The notes under the pieces: generated by a model
Seen by the model: only the letters and a program-made list of their open reading frames with translations
What the model was told of the DNA's origin: nothing
The model's database searches: none
Program-made: the position numbers and the translations under genes
Assembly: GCA_002480935.1 (NCBI GenBank)
Contig: DLDC01000038.1
Span: forward strand, 15,586 to 20,713
Length of the DNA: 5,128 nt
Direction: 5' to 3'
Origin: Prevotella sp. UBA7782
GTDB lineage: Bacteria > Bacteroidota > Bacteroidia > Bacteroidales > Bacteroidaceae
Shown: one piece after another, positions 1-5,128 of the stretch
Layout: each line of letters opens with the position of its first letter
Position numbering within the stretch: position 1 is the stretch's first letter

Positions 1-1551
1 CTCAGCGCATGTGTTACCGAAGCCGTCGGTGACTGTAATGTCTATGGTAGATGTGGCATCCGATGCTTTTATCTTGAATAGATTGGTGGTTTTCTTTGTC
101 TCAAATTTAGGCTTGATGCCTGCCCTTACGCATGGCACCTCATAGGCTAAGATGTGCAAAGGGTCGTAGCCGCTCACCCTTTCTATGGTCAGTGCCTTGC
201 CATTTTCTTCTGCCTTGATGGTATATGAGGGGTCATAGTTCCACACAAGCAATAAGATTTCGTTGTCAGTATTTCGTTCATCGTAACCGTGCGCATACTT
301 CTTGAGTTCTGAAGCCTTGCCGGGTGCGCAGCTGTCAGCATTAAGATAGGTGGTGTTGAGGTCGTAGCTGCGAAACAATGTGTTGTCATTCAGCCCCGCT
401 GCCCTGTACTTCCAGCTCAGTTTCTTGCTGTCGTTGGTGTATACGCCATAGCCTGCCGGCGTGCCGTCGTAGCCTAAGTTGATGCCCGAATAGAGGTTGG
501 TGTACCATTTTGTGCCGCATATAGCAGCTGTGTTGTGCTCAAAAAGGTTGTCTTGACGCACATTGTAGTTGCTGTGTTTGTGGCCGCTGAGGATATGAAC
601 ATTCTCATAAGGCGCCAGCAAGCTGATGAGCTTGTTGCCTCCGTTAAGGAATGTTTCCTGCCGGTTTAGCTTGGGCACGTCGTAGAGTGGGGCGTGCATA
701 ATGATGAAGAGCGGCTTGCTCTTGTCGCTGATGTAGGCAAGGTCCTTCTGCAGCCAGGCATATTCTTCGTCTGTAATGCTGAAGGTCTCGTTGCCGTCGT
801 CCTCTACAATGTCGTCGAGCACCACGATATGGCTGTCGCCTATGTTCAGAGAATAGTAGACAGGCCCGCATGTTTGTATCCATGGCTGCTCGGCCCCGAG
901 GTCTGAAGAGCTCTTGGTGTCGTTGTCATTGTTGCCCATGCAGTGAAAGAAGGGCATGTCAACGGCCTGCTCGGCCTGGCATACCTGCGGCAGTTTGAAG
1001 CCTGTCTCGCTCCAGTATTTGTCCCATCCCTCATCTCCGAGGCTAAAGGCGTAGACGCTGTAGCCTTGTTGCCTGAGTGTTGAGGCTGTGGTGTTGATGT
1101 CTGTGGCTATGGCTCTGAAGAGGATAGTGTCGTTGTTCATGCCCGCCAGGTGCAGGTCGGCCATGGTCAGAAAGGCATAGCGAGTGTTGTCTTCGGCGGT
1201 CAGCTCAAAGTTGGCCTCGTCGGTCTTGCCCTCCTTGGTGCCCGATAACCGCTTGTAGAAGAGAGGCGTGTTGCCCGACATAGGGGGCATATAGCCTGAC
1301 GGAAGTGACACAAACACGTAGCCGTACTTCTTTTCCGACTGTAGATAGTATATGCCTTGCTCGTTGGTTGTGGTGGTCTCGATGCCGTCAGACACCACTA
1401 CGTCCTTCAGTCCTTGTCCGTTGCAGGTCACCCTTCCCTTGACGTTCATGCCCGTTTTGTCGGGTATGTCAGAGGCGTATAGGCCCACATGGCCCACCTG
1501 CACGAGCAGACAGGCCAGCAGCCACAGGTGTTTTGGCAGATGAAAGCCCAT
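1..1551 (-). CDS. Exported calcineurin-like metallophosphoesterase with MetallophosN/MetallophosC flanking domains (3' end missing)
   Basis: Open frame of 517 codons reading off the left edge. It begins at the ATG at 1551-1549, only 3 bases after the stop of the preceding gene, so translational coupling is likely. Residues 1 to about 26 look like a signal peptide (LWLLACLLVQV core, GLYAS near the cleavage site). Residues about 36-95 resemble the N-terminal beta-sandwich domain of Bacteroidetes phosphoesterases (MNVKGRVTCNGQGLKDVVVSDG). The catalytic core at about 126-330 carries the metallophosphoesterase motifs in order: D132-L-H134, G172-D173...D177, G206-N207-N208-D209, H286 in MHAPLYD, and G323-H324-K-H326. 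The C-terminal domain starts near 340 (CGTKWYTNLYSG, DGTPAGYGVY) and reaches VTDGFGNTCAE, which in this family is close to the end, so probably only a few residues are lost. The family hydrolyses phosphomono- or phosphodiesters with two metal ions, here in the periplasm or at the surface. The third motif has Asn208 where His is usual. Substrate is unknown; linkage to a phosphate-type porin suggests phosphate scavenging. No symbol is assigned. Confidence 0.9.
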   Translation of the reverse strand, partial: MGFHLPKHLWLLACLLVQVGHVGLYASDIPDKTGMNVKGRVTCNGQGLKDVVVSDGIETTTTNEQGIYYLQSEKKYGYVFVSLPSGYMPPMSGNTPLFYKRLSGTKEGKTDEANFELTAEDNTRYAFLTMADLHLAGMNNDTILFRAIATDINTTASTLRQQGYSVYAFSLGDEGWDKYWSETGFKLPQVCQAEQAVDMPFFHCMGNNDNDTKSSSDLGAEQPWIQTCGPVYYSLNIGDSHIVVLDDIVEDDGNETFSITDEEYAWLQKDLAYISDKSKPLFIIMHAPLYDVPKLNRQETFLNGGNKLISLLAPYENVHILSGHKHSNYNVRQDNLFEHNTAAICGTKWYTNLYSGINLGYDGTPAGYGVYTNDSKKLSWKYRAAGLNDNTLFRSYDLNTTYLNADSCAPGKASELKKYAHGYDERNTDNEILLLVWNYDPSYTIKAEENGKALTIERVSGYDPLHILAYEVPCVRAGIKPKFETKKTTNLFKIKASDATSTIDITVTDGFGNTCAE

Positions 1552-1554
1552 AGC

Positions 1555-2301
1555 TTATCTCACTATTTTCTTGCCGTTCATGATGTATATGCCGTGAGCC
1601 GTGCTGTTGGCAGGCATTTCGCGACCGTCGAGGCTGTATAGCTTGCCGTCTGTCCGGGGCAGGCTCTTCAGCTCGCCGATGCCGTTTGCCGTAGCCTTGG
1701 CCACCTTTATTTCATCTAAGAAGGCCCGTTGCTTGTTGTCTTTTGTAGATACGGTGGAGAAGGTAAGGCGCAAGGGGGCAGCCGCTTTGCTGATGCCCAC
1801 GGAGTAAGTCTGGTTGTCCAGCACCGTTGTACCCTTCACCGAGGCGGGCAGGACAATGGCTATCTGGTTGGCCGTCTCGCCATTGTAGGTGAGCATCGTG
1901 GCGCTGTCTTCAGCCTTTATGTATAAGGTGGTGTTGTCGGTAGAATAGCCTGCGGCGTTAAAGGTGAGTACTCCGTCGGCTCCGTCTAGGCTGATGGCGG
2001 GCGTGGTGAGGCTTCCGCTGTTCTTCTTAGACGATATGCGTATGCACTGCTTGGCCTGAGCCAGGGCCACAAAGTCGCCCCATCCCGTCTTGTTGTCGAG
2101 CAGGGTGGCATCTGTCAGGTCGGCTTCGCAGATGGCAGCATCGGGTGCATCTTCGTTGTCAAAGTATCCGTCGTTGCCTCCTTCTGTTGCTGTCAGACCG
2201 TTGAACGACTCATAAAATACTTGCTGAGCCTGTGTGTTGAGGGCTGAGAAAGCCAACATACCTGCCAGCAGGCATACTCCTTTGCATGTAAAAATTTTCA
2301 T
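1555..2301 (-). CDS. Secreted beta-sandwich protein with C-terminal sorting-like tail, paralogue of the upstream lipoprotein
   Basis: A 248-residue protein with a signal peptide (residues 1-25, likely cleaved at TQA/QQ). Residues 27-202 form a single all-beta domain opening with VFYESFNGL and GGNDGYFDN, then LDNKTGWGDFV (69-78), QCIRISSKKNSGS, TTPAISL, VLTFNAA and a closing FLDEIKV. This layout is that of the jelly-roll or 'choice-of-anchor J'-like modules of Bacteroidetes exported proteins, which often sit beside carbohydrate- or phosphate-processing domains; I see no catalytic motif. Residues 205-248 form a tail with LYSLDGREM (221-229) and GIYIMNGKKIVR at the very end. That resembles the type IX secretion (Por) sorting tails and related terminal modules of Prevotella and Bacteroides, suggesting export to the surface, but tails of this kind also occur in strains where T9SS use is unproven. 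The domain is about half identical by eye to the neighbouring lipoprotein, pointing to tandem duplication. Third gene of the operon, 28 bases after the lipoprotein stop. Binding or accessory function is inferred. Confidence 0.88.
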   Translation of the reverse strand: MKIFTCKGVCLLAGMLAFSALNTQAQQVFYESFNGLTATEGGNDGYFDNEDAPDAAICEADLTDATLLDNKTGWGDFVALAQAKQCIRISSKKNSGSLTTPAISLDGADGVLTFNAAGYSTDNTTLYIKAEDSATMLTYNGETANQIAIVLPASVKGTTVLDNQTYSVGISKAAAPLRLTFSTVSTKDNKQRAFLDEIKVAKATANGIGELKSLPRTDGKLYSLDGREMPANSTAHGIYIMNGKKIVR

Positions 2302-2329
2302 AATCTTGTTGGATTGAATGTGTTGGGTT

Positions 2330-3022
2330 TTATTTTGTCTCTATTTTTATCTCGTCAATAAAGGCACGTTGCTTGTCGGTAGTACTCGAAATGGTGGAGA
2401 ACGTGATGCGGCACGACGCGCCAGCATGGCTCAGTTGCATGCTGTAAGTTTGGTTGGCCAGCACGGTCTTGCCTTGCTCAGAGGCCGGAAGGTGCACACT
2501 TATCTTAGAGGCTGTGGTGCCGTTGTAGGTGAGCTGTGCCCCGTCGCTGGCCTCTACATATAAGGTCACGTTGTCATCAAGCTGTGCTGCCGCGTTGAAG
2601 GTTAGTGTAGCCTGCTTGCCGTTGAGCGTGATGGCGGGCGTGGTGATGCTTCCGTTGTTCTTCTTGGTAGCCAGACGCACGCACTGGTTGCACACTGCCA
2701 CCTTGACAAAGTCGCCCCATCCCGTCTTGTTGTCAAGGTTTGAGGCGTCGAGCAGGTCTTCCTGGGCTATCTCAACGCCCGCTCCGGCATCGTTGTCATA
2801 ATAGCCGTCGTTGCCGCCAAGCCCTTTCAGCTGGTTGAATGACTCGTAAAACAGTGTGGCAGGTGTGTCGGGCGTCACGTTTGTCGTGTCTTTTTCACTG
2901 TTGCTTATCGTGCTCCAGTCGGGTTCGTCATCGGTCTTACAACTTGCCAATGAGGCTGCTATGCAAGCCAGAGTCACTGTGATGATTATGGTTCTTCTTG
3001 TGAATGGGTTACGTATTCGCAT
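2330..3022 (-). CDS. Surface-type lipoprotein with a jelly-roll-like beta-sandwich domain
   Basis: A 230-residue protein. A basic N-terminus (RIRNPFTRR), a hydrophobic stretch (11-24) and the lipobox L25-A-S-C28 predict cleavage by signal peptidase II and lipidation at Cys28. The next residues, KTDDEPD, put three acids at +3 to +5, similar to the lipoprotein export signal that sends Bacteroidetes lipoproteins to the outer surface. A linker rich in Ser, Thr, Asn, Asp and Pro (to about 55) leads to one beta-sandwich domain with FYESFNQL, GGNDGYYDN, LDNKTGWGDFV (96-106), the cysteines C111 and C114 in VCNQC, KKNNGSITTPAITL, LTFNAA and a final AFIDEIKIETK. It stops at the domain end, so it lacks the extra tail of its downstream paralogue. 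No enzymatic motif is visible; a ligand-binding or assembly role next to the porin and phosphoesterase is an inference. The start is the ATG at 3022-3020; the gap from the porin stop is 59 bases, with no promoter -7 element that I can see in it. Confidence 0.87.
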   Translation of the reverse strand: MRIRNPFTRRTIIITVTLACIAASLASCKTDDEPDWSTISNSEKDTTNVTPDTPATLFYESFNQLKGLGGNDGYYDNDAGAGVEIAQEDLLDASNLDNKTGWGDFVKVAVCNQCVRLATKKNNGSITTPAITLNGKQATLTFNAAAQLDDNVTLYVEASDGAQLTYNGTTASKISVHLPASEQGKTVLANQTYSMQLSHAGASCRITFSTISSTTDKQRAFIDEIKIETK

Positions 3023-3081
3023 GGATGGATGAAATGAAATAGGGGTTATACATGATGGTGATGAACACTTTCGTTGTGTTG

Positions 3082-4473
3082 TTAGAATGAGATGAGGGTG
3101 CGCAACTGGAAGATGCTGAAGTCGATGCCGTCAGGCCGGGCCTCCTTGAGTGATTTTCCGCCTAGCGTGATCTGTCCCTTCGAGTCGGCATACTTGTCGT
3201 TGTTGATGAACACATAGTTCATTCCGATGACGATGTTGCTCTTGGGATACCAGTTCAGAGCGGCCGAATAGGCGTAAGCTTCGCCGCCCGTTACGTAGGC
3301 GCGGCAGTCATGCCAGTCGTTCATATTGATGTGGCTGACGCGTGCCGACAGCTCCAGGTTGCCCCATTTGCGGTTTACCTTCATCGGGCCGAACTCGGCA
3401 TCGCTGGGCGAATATATCTTGTTCTGACCCAGAATCATATAAGATGCCTGGGCATACCAGCCGTCGAGCTGCGCGTTTTTCAGATCTATCTTCTGCCCAC
3501 CGTCATATCCATAGCGTGAGACAGTATTGAAGATATACTCTCCGTGAGCCAAGAACTTACGGTATCTGAAGCCCAGCTCCCAGCCCAACGTCCAGTAGTT
3601 GTTCACGTTGTCTATCTCTGCCTGCACAAAGCGGCGGTGATCTACGCGGCTTTCCGGCGTGGTGCGGAAGAGCACGGTGCGGTCTTCTGTTCCTTCATAC
3701 GATGGCACCTGATAGTTGGCATAGCCTCCTATGTGCACCGTCATGTCGTTGTTGTTGATCGGACTGATGGCGGCACGGCCCGCAAAGGCATATCCGTCGT
3801 TGCCGCGGTTGCGCTCTTTCTGTATCACATCAACACTGCGGCCAAATACTCCGGCCGATGCAAACCAACCTTTGCCCCATCCTGTGCCGGCGATACCCAG
3901 CCTTCTGCCGTCGGCAAACGCCTCTACGGGCATCGGCCTTTCGGCTGCGCTGATGTATTTTGAGCTGGTAAGGCGCTCCATACTCATGGGAACCTTGAAG
4001 TTACCTAGCTTGATGTTCCAGTTGTCATTAAACTTATAGCCCATGTATATATCCTTGAGCTCCACCTCGTTGAAGGCAAAGTCAAGGTCTAACTCGGCAA
4101 ACCACTTGTCATAAAGCGTAGCCTTGATGCCCAGCCGGGCACGCCGCACGATGGTGCCGTTGCTGAAACGGAACTTAGTGTCGTCGTTTTCCAAATCCTT
4201 GTTGGTCTTAGATGTCAGGTTGTCTACATCCTTTGTAGGCGAATAGACGGCCGACTCGAGGTTGACACGATTGTCAAACCACAGGTGAAATTTCTTGTTC
4301 CTGGTGGCAAAATGCAGCTTTCCTTCCTTGAAGTACGCCTTTACATTGTTGTCCTCGTCGGCCCTTTCCACTGTCTGAAAGTCTTGTCGGGTCTCATCGC
4401 TAGTAGCTGAAGTTTGTGCGTTCGTTGGCAAAAAGCATGTTAAGAAAGCACAGAAGATAAGGTGATGTTTCAT
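3082..4473 (-). CDS. Outer-membrane porin of the OprO/OprP (phosphate-selective porin) family
   Basis: A complete 463-residue beta-barrel protein. Residues 1-19 are a signal peptide (LIFCAFLTCFLPTNA, cut before Q20). The mature protein shows alternating aromatic and polar strands throughout, with short turns rich in Asn, Asp and Gly, and ends in Phe463 (TLISF), the usual terminal signal for barrel insertion by the BAM complex. The most family-specific stretch is residues 101-195: FRFSNGTIVRRARLGIKA, then AELDLDFA, KLGNFKVPMSMERLTSS (155-171), AERPMP and GRRLGIAG; the pattern G-x-F-K-x-P followed by E-R is typical of porin O/P. Several arginines fall on strand segments (R104-R113 region, R190, R191), as in anion-selective pores, but the residues that line the channel cannot be placed without a model. 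The role is passive uptake of phosphate or other anions across the outer membrane. First gene of the operon, with its own promoter element 27 bases upstream. True substrate specificity is not proven: Bacteroidetes members of this family may carry other solutes. Confidence 0.9.
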   Translation of the reverse strand: MKHHLIFCAFLTCFLPTNAQTSATSDETRQDFQTVERADEDNNVKAYFKEGKLHFATRNKKFHLWFDNRVNLESAVYSPTKDVDNLTSKTNKDLENDDTKFRFSNGTIVRRARLGIKATLYDKWFAELDLDFAFNEVELKDIYMGYKFNDNWNIKLGNFKVPMSMERLTSSKYISAAERPMPVEAFADGRRLGIAGTGWGKGWFASAGVFGRSVDVIQKERNRGNDGYAFAGRAAISPINNNDMTVHIGGYANYQVPSYEGTEDRTVLFRTTPESRVDHRRFVQAEIDNVNNYWTLGWELGFRYRKFLAHGEYIFNTVSRYGYDGGQKIDLKNAQLDGWYAQASYMILGQNKIYSPSDAEFGPMKVNRKWGNLELSARVSHINMNDWHDCRAYVTGGEAYAYSAALNWYPKSNIVIGMNYVFINNDKYADSKGQITLGGKSLKEARPDGIDFSIFQLRTLISF

Positions 4474-4499
4474 GTTTTAATTGCAATAATATTCGTTTG

Positions 4500-4507
4500 C
4501 AAAATTA
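4500..4507 (-). promoter_or_regulatory. Bacteroidetes -7 promoter element for the porin operon
   Basis: On the minus strand this reads TAATTTTG, an exact match to the TAnnTTTG consensus used by the Bacteroidetes primary sigma factor. It lies 26 bases upstream of the porin start codon, predicting a short leader of about 20 nt. The surroundings are strongly AT-rich, as expected. No good -33 TTTG is found 19-21 bases further upstream; the closest TTG (4522-4524) has a spacer of only 14, so the promoter may depend on an activator. This is the only -7 match I noticed ahead of any gene of the four-gene operon. Confidence 0.6.
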
Positions 4508-4690
4508 ATTAGCATTTGTTTCAATCTGATTAAAATATAAATACATGTGTATGAAAGATGCTGTCTCGCTGCTCAATATATGCTCTTGCCCGAATCCTAA
4601 ACCTACTGGTCAGGCCAAAGCTTATGCCCGGCCCGCATCAAAAAACAGTCTCAGTTGCCGGAAGGGGTGTTAACGCTTGTTGAAAAGATG
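4508..4690. other. Unassigned intergenic stretch between divergent promoters
   Basis: About 180 bases with no gene I can support. The left part (to about 4550) is AT-rich and belongs to the porin promoter. From about 4555 to 4680 the base composition rises to near 50% GC, similar to coding DNA. Two overlapping short plus-strand frames exist here, 4551-4673 (40 codons, MKDAVSLLNICSCPNP...) and 4558-4683 (41 codons). Neither has a recognisable domain or a ribosome binding site, and neither has a promoter that I can see. It could be a decayed gene fragment, a dispersed repeat or an upstream regulatory zone for the porin operon. I found no convincing terminator hairpin followed by a T-run. Confidence 0.4.
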
Positions 4691-4710
4691 ATATATCGTG
4701 CACGATATAT
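4691..4710. promoter_or_regulatory. Perfect 20-bp palindrome, distal candidate operator of the MarR/OhrR-type regulator
   Basis: ATATATCGTGCACGATATAT is a perfect 10+10 inverted repeat. Size and dyad symmetry suit a MarR-family dimer. Its centre (4700.5) lies 43 bp upstream of the centre of a second copy, close to four helical turns, so both sites would face the same side of the DNA. It sits about 78 bp upstream of the predicted transcription start of the regulator gene and about 185 bp from the -7 element of the divergent porin operon. Binding by the adjacent regulator is inferred from position and symmetry. Confidence 0.65.
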
Positions 4711-4734
4711 GTTAAAGAAGAACAAAATAGTATG

Positions 4735-4752
4735 TATATCGTGCGCGATATA
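4735..4752. promoter_or_regulatory. Imperfect 18-bp palindrome, proximal candidate operator overlapping the -33 region
   Basis: TATATCGTGCGCGATATA is an inverted repeat with a single mismatched pair (4742 with 4745). It differs from the central 18 bases of the distal palindrome at one position only, A to G. It covers the place where the -33 element of the regulator promoter should be, 12 bases upstream of the TATCTTTG box, so a bound dimer would block RNA polymerase. This is the arrangement expected for an autorepressor. Confidence 0.68.
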
Positions 4753-4764
4753 AAGCAAAACTAC

Positions 4765-4772
4765 TATCTTTG
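4765..4772 (+). promoter_or_regulatory. Bacteroidetes -7 promoter element for the MarR-family gene
   Basis: TATCTTTG fits TAnnTTTG exactly and is followed by C-rich DNA. Transcription would start near 4779, giving a leader of about 20 nt before the ATG at 4798. No TTTG is present at the -33 position, which is occupied by the proximal palindrome. Confidence 0.65.
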
Positions 4773-4797
4773 CACCTGTCTACAAGAATAGAAGAAG

Positions 4798-5128
4798 ATG
4801 ATAATCAAAGGAGAGAAGATTAGGTTAGGCGACCAGATGTGCTTCAGATTTTATACGCTCAGCAGGTTGGTGATACAGACTTATGAGCCATACTTCAAGA
4901 AGATAGGCATTACCTACACGCAATATCTGGTGCTCATCGTGCTCTGGGAGCAAGACGAGCGGCCCATCAACGATATTTGTTCTAAGCTCTTCTTGGGCGT
5001 CAACACTGTCTCGCCTCTCATCAAGCGCATGGAGAGCGCGGGCCTCGTGGGTCGTCACGGCAGCGAGACCGATAAGCGCAAGCAGATAGTCTTCTTGACG
5101 GAAAAGGGCAGACAGCTGGAGAAGACCA
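4798..5128 (+). CDS. OhrR-type MarR-family transcriptional regulator, one-Cys organic peroxide sensor (3' end missing)
   Basis: Open frame of 110 codons plus one base, cut by the right edge; the family is usually about 140-150 residues, so roughly a quarter is missing. The start is the ATG at 4798-4800: an in-frame TAG lies only 9 bases upstream, and the next Met (14) would remove part of the first helix. Residues 10-33 (LGDQMCFRFYTLSRLVIQTYEPYF) and G37-I-T-Y-T-Q-Y-L-V-L are the OhrR/MarR dimerisation helices. HTH: 57-80, with recognition helix GVNTVSPLIKRMESAGL (67-83). The wing follows with D92-K-R94 and the strand QIVFLTEKGR. Cys15, Tyr29 and Tyr40 coincide in number and context with the redox-active Cys and its two hydrogen-bonding tyrosines in Bacillus subtilis OhrR. 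That predicts a repressor released when Cys15 is oxidised by organic hydroperoxides. A second Cys (61) lies in the HTH. The partner gene ohr, often adjacent, is not in view. Two palindromes upstream are probable autoregulatory operators. Other MarR ligands remain possible. Confidence 0.88.
   Translation, partial: MIIKGEKIRLGDQMCFRFYTLSRLVIQTYEPYFKKIGITYTQYLVLIVLWEQDERPINDICSKLFLGVNTVSPLIKRMESAGLVGRHGSETDKRKQIVFLTEKGRQLEKT

Noticed and set aside
694..906. 70-codon plus-strand open frame, plus a minus-strand frame at 644-883 in another phase
   Set aside because: Both overlap the catalytic core of the phosphoesterase, whose reading frame carries every family motif; these are shadows.
2069..2734. 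29-base direct repeat (2069-2097 and 2706-2734) as a possible mobile-element or recombination site
   Set aside because: Both copies encode the same DNKTGWGDFV block in the same frame of two paralogous genes, so gene duplication explains them.
3064..3080. Small hairpin (AACAC / GTGTT, 7-base loop) just after the porin stop codon
   Set aside because: The stem is only five pairs, mostly weak, and no T-run follows on the minus strand, so it is not a convincing terminator; the operon probably reads through.
3544..3963. 139-codon open frame on the plus strand
   Set aside because: It is wholly antisense to the well-supported porin gene, has no recognisable domain, and is explained by the codon bias of the opposite strand.
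4558..4683. 41-codon plus-strand frame as a possible small protein gene
   Set aside because: It has no ribosome binding site, recognisable domain or promoter that I can see, and an equally long overlapping frame exists; left as unassigned.
4500..4710. Control of the porin operon by the OhrR-type regulator
   Set aside because: The nearest palindrome is about 185 bp from the porin -7 element and no copy overlaps that promoter, so autoregulation is the simpler reading, although action at a distance is not excluded.
4825..5058. 77-codon minus-strand open frame
   Set aside because: It is antisense to the OhrR-type gene, which has clear family residues and its own promoter.

Overview
The window looks like a Bacteroidales chromosome, probably Prevotella or a close relative. 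The supporting signs are promoters with the Bacteroidetes -7 element TAnnTTTG, coding DNA near 50% GC, very weak Shine-Dalgarno signals, a surface-type lipoprotein with an acidic tract after the lipobox cysteine, and a C-terminal tail of the LYSLDGREM...GIYIMNGKKIVR kind that is common on exported Prevotella and Bacteroides proteins. The genus is an inference; no RNA gene or marker gene is present.

Positions 4473 to 1, all on the minus strand, form one apparent four-gene operon. In transcription order it encodes an outer-membrane porin of the OprO/OprP (phosphate-selective) family, a beta-sandwich lipoprotein, a secreted paralogue of that lipoprotein, and an exported calcineurin-like metallophosphoesterase that runs off the left edge. 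The gaps are 59, 28 and 3 bases and I see no convincing terminator between the genes. One promoter -7 element lies just upstream of the porin gene. A reasonable reading is a cell-envelope system in which phosphate esters are captured at the surface, hydrolysed by the phosphoesterase and taken in through the porin. The capture role of the two paralogues is inference only.

Positions 4474 to 4797 are a divergent intergenic region. The porin promoter is at its left end. A stretch of about 180 bases follows with no gene I can defend. At its right end are two near-identical palindromes (consensus TATATCGTGCRCGATATA) 43 bp apart and a consensus TATCTTTG -7 element.

From 4798 to the right edge, on the plus strand, is a MarR-family regulator of the OhrR type. 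Its Cys15, Tyr29 and Tyr40 match the peroxide-sensing triad of Bacillus subtilis OhrR in position. The gene is cut by the window end. The palindromes are its likely autoregulatory operators, because the second one occupies the place of the -33 element.

The points most worth checking are the paired operators with the one-Cys sensor, the duplicated beta-sandwich pair with two different export fates, and the GNND (instead of GNHD) motif in the phosphoesterase.
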